Positions 31,747 to 37,897 of a stretch of 37,897 nt of DNA are shown piece by piece. The stretch is from NCBI GenBank assembly GCA_049324575.1, contig JBMONI010000031.1, positions 1-37,897 on the forward strand. The letters run 5' to 3'. A program made the translations under genes and the position numbers. Positions within the stretch are counted from its first letter, which is position 1, and every line of letters starts with the position of its first letter. This DNA is from JBMONI01 sp049324575. Its GTDB lineage: Bacteria; Omnitrophota; Omnitrophia; Omnitrophales; Aquincolibacteriaceae. The notes beneath the pieces were generated by a model. It was given only the letters and a program-made list of their open reading frames with translations. It was not told the origin of the DNA and made no database searches.

Positions 31747-32174
31747 AGAAAGATCCTTCCGGGCGCCCGGATCTCCCAGACGGAAGGCCTTGGAACGAGC
31801 CAACGGGCGACCTGAATATCCTCGGCCAACATGGGGGCGCGGATAAGGTCTTTAACGGGGATCCATCGGAACTGGAAACAATCGATCGCCACCGGGTTCC
31901 CGCCCAGCCATTGACAGAGCACATAGTTGAGCTCAAGGATCTTTTGAGGCAGTTCGAGGATTCGTGTCTGGAACCCATGCAACGGCCGGATCCGCATTCG
32001 GAGCTCTTCCATCACTTCGCGCACAAGGCAGGCTTCTAGGCTTTCCCCTTCTTGGAGCGTGCCGCCGGGAAATTCCCAAAACCCCGCGCAAGAATCTCCC
32101 GGCTTTCTTTGGGTGATCAGAACACGTTTTTTATCTGGAATCACCGCACAACCGACCTTTTGGATCGTTTTCAT
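31743..32174 (-). CDS. Nudix hydrolase (MutT-like)
   Basis: A 143-aa Nudix protein, MutT-like in layout: VGCAVIPDKKRVLITQRKPGDSCAGFWEFPGG followed by the Nudix box. The box reads G-x5-E-x7-REVMEELRM, so the glycine near its end (EExG in the consensus) is replaced by Arg; the metal-binding Glu residues are kept. The C-terminus contains WIPVKDLIRAPML, as in MutT proteins acting on 8-oxo-dGTP, which is the likely but unproven substrate. First gene of the leftward operon with the kinase. Confidence 0.85.
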   Translation of the reverse strand: MKTIQKVGCAVIPDKKRVLITQRKPGDSCAGFWEFPGGTLQEGESLEACLVREVMEELRMRIRPLHGFQTRILELPQKILELNYVLCQWLGGNPVAIDCFQFRWIPVKDLIRAPMLAEDIQVARWLVPRPSVWEIRAPGRIFL

Positions 32175-32195
32175 CCGCGCCCCTTTTGCCCGTTG

Positions 32196-32210
32196 TAGAA
32201 TCTCATTCTA
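32196..32210. promoter_or_regulatory. Dyad overlapping the Nudix-operon -10 box
   Basis: TAGAAT-CTC-ATTCTA is a perfect six-base inverted repeat with a three-base centre. One arm (32205-32210) is the -10 hexamer of the leftward promoter. A second inverted repeat, CGCTC-TGG-GAGCG (32215-32227), lies in the spacer of the same promoter. Such placement suggests repressor binding, but chance cannot be excluded. Confidence 0.4.
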
Positions 32211-32233
32211 AAGGCGCTCTGGGAGCGAATCAA
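32205..32233 (-). promoter_or_regulatory. Promoter of the Nudix-histidine kinase-receiver operon
   Basis: Minus strand TTGATT (32233-32228), 17-base spacer, TAGAAT (32210-32205); predicted start near 32198, about 24 bases before the Nudix ATG at 32174. It is arranged back-to-back with the nuo promoter. Confidence 0.6.
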
Positions 32234-32250
32234 GGCCCATCATGCGCCGT

Positions 32251-32278
32251 TTGACAATTCAGACAATCCCCCTATAAT
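32251..32278 (+). promoter_or_regulatory. Consensus sigma-70 promoter of the nuo operon
   Basis: TTGACA (32251-32256), 16-base spacer, TATAAT (32273-32278): both hexamers match consensus exactly. Predicted transcript start near 32285. An in-frame ATG at 32277 lies inside the -10 box and cannot be in this transcript, which settles that nuoA starts at 32307 or later. Confidence 0.85.
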
Positions 32279-32306
32279 GCTCGGGAACATACTGTCGCTT
32301 CGATCT

Positions 32307-32678
32307 ATGCCGATAAATTCCTATTCATATAACTATCTTTTCATGGCGCTCTTTTTGCTCGTCGCCATCCTTTTTCCCCTTGTCCCCATTATGCTTGCCC
32401 GCTGGCTTGCGCCCCAAAAACCTTCTAAGATCAAAGAATCGACCTATGAATGCGGCATGGCCTCGGAAAAAGATTCCTGGATCCAGTTCCGCATCCAATT
32501 TTATATTTTTGCCCTCTTATTCGTTATTTTTGATATTGAAGCGGTCTTCCTCATCCCCTGTGCGCTGGCATTTCCGGAATTCGGCTTTCCTGGATTTCTT
32601 TTTATGGCGCTCTTTATCCTTTTATTGGCCGAAAGCTGGGCCTACGCCTGGATCAAAAATGCCTTGGAGTGGGAATAA
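32307..32678 (+). CDS. nuoA: NADH-quinone oxidoreductase subunit A (complex I)
   Basis: Small membrane subunit of respiratory complex I. Three spans: FMALFLLVAILFPLVPIMLA, FYIFALLFVIFDIEAVFLIP and a third near the C-terminus, with the family signature ESTYECGM between the first two and the DIEAVFL segment in the second. 123 aa, normal. The ATG at 32307 is chosen because the upstream ATG is in the promoter; no Shine-Dalgarno is seen within the roughly 22-base leader, and ATG 32343 is a less likely alternative. First gene of the rightward operon. Confidence 0.93.
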   Translation: MPINSYSYNYLFMALFLLVAILFPLVPIMLARWLAPQKPSKIKESTYECGMASEKDSWIQFRIQFYIFALLFVIFDIEAVFLIPCALAFPEFGFPGFLFMALFILLLAESWAYAWIKNALEWE

Positions 32679-33409
32679 TGGCCCATTTCCGTCCGAACCT
32701 CTCAGAAATCGATCCGCGCCTGAAGGACGAACTCCGCTCAAAAGGGATCCTGATCACCCCCCTCACGCATCTCTACAATTGGGGACGGCGATCCTCCGTA
32801 TGGCCTTTGCAATTCGGCCTTGCTTGCTGTGCAATCGAGATGATCGCAGCCGCCTGTGCACGGTTCGACATTGCCCGCTTCGGAGCCGAGCTCTTCCGCG
32901 CCTCGCCCCGGCAAGCCGACCTGATGATCATCTCCGGTACCGTGACGAAGAAAATGGCGCCCTCGGTCGTGCGGCTCTACAATCAGATGGCCGAACCTAA
33001 ATACGTCTTAACGATGGGAGTCTGTGCCATCGCCGGAGGCCCGTTCGTCGACGGTTACAATGTGCTTCGGGGGATCGATCGTTATATCCCGGTCGATGTC
33101 CACCTCCCCGGCTGTCCGCCAAAACCGGAGGCCCTCCTTTATGGTCTGATGCAACTTCAAAAAAAGATCGATGCCCAAACGATCGAGAGCGCCGAGTGGT
33201 ATCAACGCGGGTTAAAACGGGAATTCCCCGTGCCCGAACTCGGACCGAACGGCCTGATTCCGAAATTTAATCCGGAAATATGGCGGCCGCGTTCCTCTGA
33301 CCACCGGAAAGAACGCTACGGCATGCCGATCCTGCTCGGGAAAAAAACAAAAGCCCCTCCGACCGATCTTGGTTTCGCGATCCCCCCTACGCCGGGAACG
33401 TCTTCATGA
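32678..33409 (+). CDS. nuoB: NADH-quinone oxidoreductase subunit B
   Basis: Carries the N2 [4Fe-4S] cluster that passes electrons to quinone. Ligand cysteines appear in FGLACCAIEM, MGVCAIAGGPF and LPGCPPKPEAL. ATG 32678 overlaps the nuoA stop (TAATG) with GGAG eight bases upstream. 243 aa, about 60-80 residues longer than typical NuoB because of a C-terminal extension rich in Pro, Lys and Arg (from about residue 170), whose function is unknown. Confidence 0.96.
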   Translation: MAHFRPNLSEIDPRLKDELRSKGILITPLTHLYNWGRRSSVWPLQFGLACCAIEMIAAACARFDIARFGAELFRASPRQADLMIISGTVTKKMAPSVVRLYNQMAEPKYVLTMGVCAIAGGPFVDGYNVLRGIDRYIPVDVHLPGCPPKPEALLYGLMQLQKKIDAQTIESAEWYQRGLKREFPVPELGPNGLIPKFNPEIWRPRSSDHRKERYGMPILLGKKTKAPPTDLGFAIPPTPGTSS

Positions 33410-33987
33410 AATTTCCTGAGCTCAAAAACTTGCTTGAACAGGAATGCCCCGGTTCAGTCGCCAGATCGCTCGGAGAGAGCCTCCTCCTCGAACGCCCCTC
33501 GGATCTGGCCCAGGTGGCCGCTTGCCTGAAATACAATCCTCAATTGCGTTTTGATTACCTGGCCTCGGTCACCGGAACCGATTTCATCGATTTTCTCGAA
33601 GTGCTTTACCATTTTTACTCCATGGAAAAGAAAACAGGCCCGGTCGTGCTCCGTGTGCGCGTCAAAAAAGATTCTGCCCGGGTTCCAAGCTTGGTGCCTC
33701 TTTTCCGCGGCGCGAAACTCCAAGAGCGTGAGGTCTGGGATATGCTAGGGATTCATTTCGACGGCCACCCTTGCCTTGAGCGACTTCTGATGTGGGAAGG
33801 CTTCGCCAGTTTCCCCTTGCGCAAGGACTTCGTGCAGGAGGATTCGGAGATCCTCGAGATGACGGATATCCGCTGGCTCGAGCGTCACGGAGTCCGGATC
33901 CCTGATGATCTGAGAAAAAAAGCCGAGGATCTTGAGAAAACCGGCGGGAACGCCAAGGCCGAACGACCGAAACCCGGGGCCCTATGA
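33406..33987 (+). CDS. nuoC: NADH-quinone oxidoreductase subunit C
   Basis: Peripheral-arm 30-kDa subunit. Conserved: FDYLASVTGTDF, VLYHFYS, the core VPSLVPLFRGAKLQEREVWDMLGIHFDGHP with its E-R-E-V-W-D-M-x-G motif, and FPLRKDF. 193 aa; nuoC and nuoD are separate genes, not fused as in E. coli. The charged tail (residues about 170-193) is not conserved. Start overlaps nuoB and its end overlaps nuoD, both as ATGA. Confidence 0.95.
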   Translation: MKFPELKNLLEQECPGSVARSLGESLLLERPSDLAQVAACLKYNPQLRFDYLASVTGTDFIDFLEVLYHFYSMEKKTGPVVLRVRVKKDSARVPSLVPLFRGAKLQEREVWDMLGIHFDGHPCLERLLMWEGFASFPLRKDFVQEDSEILEMTDIRWLERHGVRIPDDLRKKAEDLEKTGGNAKAERPKPGAL

Positions 33988-35144
33988 TGCCCGATAAAAA
34001 ATCTCCCTGGTCGCTTGCAAAAGAAGAAGGGACCGACGTCCTTGAAGTGAACATCGGTCCTCAGCATCCGTCCACCCACGGCGTCTTCCGCATGAAAGCA
34101 ATCTTGGATGGGGAAATTGTGCGCGATCTCAAACCGGTGATCGGCTATCTTCATCGCAATCACGAGCAGATCGCCGAAAACCTGACTTATGCCGCGATCA
34201 TGCCTTACACGGACCGCCTCGATTATCTTTGTTCCATGACCAATAATTTCGGCTATGCCCTCGCGGTAGAAAAACTCGCGGGTTTTTCCGTTCCCGAACG
34301 CGCCGAATATATCCGGATCATCATGGCGGAATTGATGCGGCTTGTGAACCATATAGCCGTGATCGGCTTTCTTCTGAACGACCTCGGAGCTTTTTTCACG
34401 CCGATCCTTTATGCTTTCCGCGAGCGCGAAAGGATCTTAGACGTTTTTGAGAGCATCGCCGGATCTCGCATGATGTGCAATTATTTCCGTTTTGGTGGTG
34501 TCAAATGCGACCTCACAACAGAAGACCTTGCGGAAATCCGCCACGTCGTTGATCTTTTTCCCCGTTTTCTGGACGAATTCGAAACCCTGCTCACCCGAAA
34601 TGAGATCCTTTGCATGCGTTGCCAAAACGTCGGCGTTCTTTCGCCGGAAGCGGCTGTCAATGCCAGCATTACCGGTCCTATGCTCCGGGCCTCAGGAGTC
34701 AATTACGACATTCGTAAAGTCGATTCCTATTCGCTTTATGACCGTTTTGACTTTAAGATCCCCCTGGGTATCAAAGGCGATGTCTACGATCGTTATTATG
34801 TTCGGATCCTTGAAATGCGCGAAAGCTTAAAGATCCTGAACCAAGCACTTGCGGGCCTCCCTTCCGGGCCGATCCTCGATAAAAAAGCAATGCCCTTCCT
34901 GAAGGCTCCCCGCAATTTCAAGCCTCCCATCGGCGAATCTTACGGACGCATTGAATCTCCGAAAGGAGAACTCGGTTTTTATCTCCTGAGTGACGGGACC
35001 CCGCAACCCTGGCGTTTTCACGTTCGCGCTCCTTCTTTGATCAATCTGACGGTCCTAGAAGATCTCTGCGTCGGCCAAAAGATCGCCGATGCGATCATTA
35101 TTCTGGGCAGCATTGACATCGTCCTCGGGGAGGTGGATCGATGA
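33984..35144 (+). CDS. nuoD: NADH-quinone oxidoreductase subunit D
   Basis: 49-kDa subunit that forms the quinone-binding pocket with NuoB. Signatures: VNIGPQHPSTHGVFR near the N-terminus (quinone-site His), IGYLHRNHEQIAEN, YTDRLDYLCSM and the C-terminal SIDIVLGEVDR. 386 aa, normal. ATG 33984 overlaps nuoC; the stop overlaps nuoI (ATGA). Confidence 0.97.
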   Translation: MMPDKKSPWSLAKEEGTDVLEVNIGPQHPSTHGVFRMKAILDGEIVRDLKPVIGYLHRNHEQIAENLTYAAIMPYTDRLDYLCSMTNNFGYALAVEKLAGFSVPERAEYIRIIMAELMRLVNHIAVIGFLLNDLGAFFTPILYAFRERERILDVFESIAGSRMMCNYFRFGGVKCDLTTEDLAEIRHVVDLFPRFLDEFETLLTRNEILCMRCQNVGVLSPEAAVNASITGPMLRASGVNYDIRKVDSYSLYDRFDFKIPLGIKGDVYDRYYVRILEMRESLKILNQALAGLPSGPILDKKAMPFLKAPRNFKPPIGESYGRIESPKGELGFYLLSDGTPQPWRFHVRAPSLINLTVLEDLCVGQKIADAIIILGSIDIVLGEVDR

Positions 35145-35686
35145 CCTTCTTCGGCAAAGGACTCCTGACCGGTTTGGCGGTCACTCTGAAAAACTTCATT
35201 GCCTCTTTCATCCGTCCGCCCGAACAAGGCGGCCTCTTTACGGTCCAGTACCCTGAGCAGCGCATTCCCCCGCGGGAAAATTACCGGAATTTTCCCTTCC
35301 TTGTTTATGACGGCATGCCGGCCAACCTTCGCTGCGTCGCTTGCGATATCTGCGCGAAGGAATGCCCTCCGAAATGTATTTATATTGTGAGAGATACGGA
35401 CGCAGAAGGAAAACCTTTGAAACGCCCGAAGATCTTTGAGATCGATTTTTCACTTTGCATGAGCTGTGGGATCTGCGAAGAGGTGTGCCCCTTCGATGCG
35501 ATCATGATGGACCATGAGTACGAGATTACCTCGCCGGAGCGTCAGGAAGGCCTTCTGAAAGGGATCGATGAGCTTTCTCGCTCGAATGATTATTTCCGCA
35601 AAATCAAACCTCATGCCGCCAAAACGATCGATCAAAAACGGGAAAAAGCAGCGGCGCCGAAGGCCGTTCCGCTTCAAGGAGATTGA
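35141..35686 (+). CDS. nuoI: NADH-quinone oxidoreductase subunit I (2 x [4Fe-4S])
   Basis: Ferredoxin-like subunit carrying clusters N6a and N6b: CVACDICAKECP and CMSCGICEEVCP are both complete. The N-terminus has an amphipathic membrane-contacting helix (GLLTGLAVTLKNFI). 181 aa. It lies before nuoH, whereas canonical operons have H before I. Start overlaps nuoD (ATGA) and its TGA overlaps the nuoH ATG (TGATG). In an enzyme without NuoEFG this subunit is a likely entry point for electrons from ferredoxin. Confidence 0.96.
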   Translation: MTFFGKGLLTGLAVTLKNFIASFIRPPEQGGLFTVQYPEQRIPPRENYRNFPFLVYDGMPANLRCVACDICAKECPPKCIYIVRDTDAEGKPLKRPKIFEIDFSLCMSCGICEEVCPFDAIMMDHEYEITSPERQEGLLKGIDELSRSNDYFRKIKPHAAKTIDQKREKAAAPKAVPLQGD

Positions 35687-36831
35687 TGGACCAGATCTTC
35701 GTCAATCTATTCAAGACCCTGATCGGATGGCTGGATTTCCTGCCCGCTTGGGCCGTGGTCCTTGTGCAGAGTTTTTTGATCATTGCCATTTTTTGCGCTC
35801 TCGGGCCTCTGATCATGATGTACCTGACTCTCTTCGAAAGAAAAATGGTCGGCCGTATGCAGAACCGGATCGGGCCGAACCGTGTCGGCTGGCTGGGGCT
35901 GCTCCAGCCGGTGGCCGACGGGATTAAAATGTTGACCAAAGAGGACATCGTCCCGCGCCGTGCGGACCGTCTGCTCCATCTCCTGGCGCCGATCATGATC
36001 ATCGTCCCGGCCTTGCTCCTCTTTGCGGTCATCCCGTTTGGACGAAATATGCTGGCCGTCGACCTGAACATCGGCATTCTTTTTTTCCTGGCAGTCTCTT
36101 CGACCTCGATCCTTGCGATCTTCACCGCAAGTTGGGCTTCGCGGAACAAATACTCGCTACTGGGCGGCATGCGCTCAGCCGCCCAAATGGTTTCCTATGA
36201 AGTCCCGATGGTCTTGGCCGTGATCCCGGTCATCATGGCCACTCAATCCCTTTCGACCCAGGCCATCGTCGACGCACAGAACGGATGGCACGGACTGCGA
36301 TGGTTCCTCTGGACCCCGTGGGGGTTTTTCTCCTTCATTATTTTCTTCTTGTGCTCGGTCGCGGAAACTAACCGTTCTCCGTTCGACCTGCCCGAAGCGG
36401 AATCCGAGATCGTCGCCGGTTTTCACACAGAATACAGCGGGATGAAGTTCGCGCTTTTCTACATGGCCGAATTCATGAATGTTTTTACGATCTGCGCACT
36501 GGCCGTCACGCTGTTCCTGGGAGGATGGCAAGGCCCCTGGTTACCCTCCTATGTCTGGTTTTTCGCGAAGACCCTCCTCCTGATCTTTATCATGACATGG
36601 TTCCGAGGGACCCTCCCTCGCTTTCGCGTCGACCAGTTGATGGGATTCGCCTGGAAATTCCTGCTCCCGATGACGCTCATCAATATTTTCATCACCGGTT
36701 ACTGGTTCTACGCAAAATCCTGGGAAGCCGTCTTTTTCTGCTGGATCCTTGCGGCGCTTTCCTACGTCATCCTGAGCCGTCTAAATCGCCGCCTGAGTTT
36801 TGAAAAAAGGACTTACCGCTATGGGAACTGA
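35686..36831 (+). CDS. nuoH: NADH-quinone oxidoreductase subunit H
   Basis: Membrane subunit at the quinone-channel junction, about eight spans. Signatures: FERKMVGRMQNRIGPNRVGW, GLLQPVADGIKMLTKEDIVP, and SPFDLPEAESEIVAGFHTEYSG with its conserved acidic loop. 381 aa, longer than the usual 320-340 mostly through loop insertions. ATG 35686 (overlapping the nuoI stop, AAGGAG upstream) is preferred over a TTG one codon earlier. Confidence 0.96.
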   Translation: MDQIFVNLFKTLIGWLDFLPAWAVVLVQSFLIIAIFCALGPLIMMYLTLFERKMVGRMQNRIGPNRVGWLGLLQPVADGIKMLTKEDIVPRRADRLLHLLAPIMIIVPALLLFAVIPFGRNMLAVDLNIGILFFLAVSSTSILAIFTASWASRNKYSLLGGMRSAAQMVSYEVPMVLAVIPVIMATQSLSTQAIVDAQNGWHGLRWFLWTPWGFFSFIIFFLCSVAETNRSPFDLPEAESEIVAGFHTEYSGMKFALFYMAEFMNVFTICALAVTLFLGGWQGPWLPSYVWFFAKTLLLIFIMTWFRGTLPRFRVDQLMGFAWKFLLPMTLINIFITGYWFYAKSWEAVFFCWILAALSYVILSRLNRRLSFEKRTYRYGN

Positions 36832-37363
36832 AATACACGAGTTGAATGGGCTCGCGCAGATCGGTGTTTATGCCTTAATGGCCGTATCCCTTTTGTGGGC
36901 GATCGCCGCGGTCACCCTGAAGAGCCTTTTTCGCTCCGCCCTGGCTTTGGCAGGCGCGCTTCTTGGGATTGCCGGGATCTATATCACTCTGCGCGCGGAA
37001 TTCATCGCGGCAGTCCAAGTACTCATTTACGTGGGCTCCGTGGTCACCTTGATCATTTTCGTAATCATGCTGACCCAACGGTTGACCGACCCTTCGGTCC
37101 GTCAGCGGAACCGTCAAAGCCCTGTGGTTTTTGCCGCGGCACTCGCTTTTTGCGTTCTCTTGATTGCCTTGATCCTCAGAACACCCTGGCCCCTTCAAGC
37201 CTGGGGCCCCGGTGAAGCAGACCTCTCCAGCGCGAGGATCGGCGAATCCCTTTTGGGATTTTATGTTTTTCCTTTCGAAGTCCTGGCGGTTCTGCTTACT
37301 GCGGTTCTGATCGGCGCGATCGTGATCGCTAAAAAGGATACTTCCGATGATCATTCCGCTTGA
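36821..37363 (+). CDS. nuoJ: NADH-quinone oxidoreductase subunit J
   Basis: Antiporter-linked membrane subunit with about five spans. The conserved core AEFIAAVQVLIYVGSVVTLIIFVIML is present. 180 aa, normal. ATG 36821 has AAGGA ten bases upstream and lies within the last 11 bases of nuoH; a TTG at 36800 would start further inside nuoH. The end overlaps nuoK by 17 bases. Confidence 0.94.
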   Translation: MGTEIHELNGLAQIGVYALMAVSLLWAIAAVTLKSLFRSALALAGALLGIAGIYITLRAEFIAAVQVLIYVGSVVTLIIFVIMLTQRLTDPSVRQRNRQSPVVFAAALAFCVLLIALILRTPWPLQAWGPGEADLSSARIGESLLGFYVFPFEVLAVLLTAVLIGAIVIAKKDTSDDHSA

Positions 37364-37658
37364 GCACTATCTCGTCTTCGCCGCCGTGCTCTTTTGCACG
37401 GGGATCTATGGGGTCCTTGCGTGGCGCAATATCATTGGCATTTTGCTCTCGATCGAACTGATCCTGAATGCCGCCAATATCAATTTTATCGTCTTCTCGA
37501 GAACCACCTCGCTTTCGCCCGAGACCGGGCAACTGTTTGTGGTTTTCACCATGGCCCTGGCCGCGGCAGCGATCGCGGTGGGCCTGGCGATCGTACTGGC
37601 TCTGTTTCGAAGCCGGAAAACCATTTTTACCGATGAGATACGGTGGCTAAAATGGTAA
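37347..37658 (+). CDS. nuoK: NADH-quinone oxidoreductase subunit K
   Basis: Small membrane subunit with three spans: HYLVFAAVLFCTGIYGVLA, a second containing IIGILLSIELILNAANINFIVFS (conserved membrane Glu in SIELILNA), and a third with VFTMALAAAAIAVGLAIVLALF. 103 aa, normal. Overlaps nuoJ by 17 bases and nuoL by a few bases. Confidence 0.96.
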   Translation: MIIPLEHYLVFAAVLFCTGIYGVLAWRNIIGILLSIELILNAANINFIVFSRTTSLSPETGQLFVVFTMALAAAAIAVGLAIVLALFRSRKTIFTDEIRWLKW

Positions 37659-37897
37659 TGGCAACTCCCTACGGAATCCCGCTGCTGCCGCTCATCGCCT
37701 TCGGGCTCAATATCTTTTTTGGCAGAAAACTCGGGCGGAAGGCCGCATGGGTATCGATCGCGACCAGCCTTTGTGCAACGGTCCTCGCAACCCCCGCGCT
37801 GATGGCCTCGGCCCGCGGAGAAATCCTCCGCCATTCGTTCTCCTGGCTCCCCCTAGGAGCTTATCATCTGCCGGTCGGTTACCTGATCGATCCGCTC
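37652..37897 (+). CDS. nuoL: NADH-quinone oxidoreductase subunit L (proton-pumping antiporter-like), 3' end cut by window edge
   Basis: The first 82 codons are visible and no stop occurs before the right edge. The N-terminal region PLLPLIAFGLNIFFGRKLG and the later GYLIDPL match the start of NuoL, where the second membrane segment begins near such a DPL sequence. ATG 37652 has GGTGG five bases upstream; ATG 37658 overlapping the nuoK stop is an alternative start. By gene order it is probably followed by nuoM and nuoN outside the window. Confidence 0.85.
   Translation, partial: MVMATPYGIPLLPLIAFGLNIFFGRKLGRKAAWVSIATSLCATVLATPALMASARGEILRHSFSWLPLGAYHLPVGYLIDPL

Overview
The window (about 37.9 kb, moderate-to-high G+C by eye) is dense bacterial chromosome. 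Nearly everything from position 1 to 32174 is transcribed leftwards (minus strand); one HAD phosphatase gene (22487-23464) and a complex I operon (32307 to the right edge) run rightwards. LptF/LptG-type permease, two putative lipoproteins, a DsbA-like thiol oxidoreductase and an MscS channel point to a Gram-negative (diderm) cell. The gene content and clustering (tRNA/tig/clpP, tilS-ftsH-folP-yebC-ruvCA-PilZ-ruvB, cdaA-cdaR-pdxJ-nnrD, an 11-subunit-style nuo cluster) fit an uncultivated diderm lineage such as Omnitrophota/PVC-related bacteria. That placement is an inference from gene content, not something the sequence proves. I see no IS element, prophage, CRISPR array or other sign of recent transfer.

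Layout. 1-2950: class V aminotransferase (cut by the left edge), clpP and tig, headed by tRNA-Gly under a near-consensus promoter. 2950-5550: tRNA-Lys and tRNA-Leu, an M48-like lipoprotein with a damaged zinc site, tRNA-Arg overlapping the end of a ROK sugar kinase, and tRNA-Phe with its own promoter and a hairpin/T-tract abutting the kinase start. 5546-10480: DoxX/MauE-type membrane protein with DsbA-like oxidoreductase, malQ, an orphan 177-aa protein coupled to an MscS channel, then a 300-base gene-free gap. 10481-14755: lemA, nnrD, pdxJ, cdaR, cdaA and a DUF2905-type small membrane protein (cyclic-di-AMP module plus vitamin B6 and NAD repair). 14823-22275: ruvB, PilZ protein, ruvA, ruvC, yebC, folP, ftsH, tilS, a 46-aa single-span membrane ORF and a tRNA with anticodon CAT.

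22487-32174: HAD phosphatase (plus strand), then leftward lptF/G, a DEDDy exonuclease, fabI, a second HAD hydrolase, TPR lipoprotein, rtcB, archease, lone receiver, a 19-aa coupled ORF, a membrane histidine kinase and a Nudix hydrolase. 32175-32306: divergent promoters with dyad symmetry. 32307-37897: nuoA-B-C-D-I-H-J-K-L (L cut by the right edge), with no NADH-module genes (nuoE/F/G) among them and nuoI ahead of nuoH.

Themes. Translational coupling by ATGA, GTGA, TAATG or TGATG overlaps is pervasive and was used to choose starts. Several protein operons appear to be headed by tRNA genes without an obvious terminator between (tRNA-Gly/tig, tRNA-Met/46-aa ORF/tilS). I did not find a clear novel multi-gene defence or biosynthetic system. 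The most unusual items are the zinc-ligand-less M48 lipoprotein, the ROK kinase with a degraded zinc motif and tRNA overlap, the small coupled ORFs, the orphan gene fused by overlap to mscS, the N-module-less nuo operon, and a strong excess of GATC.
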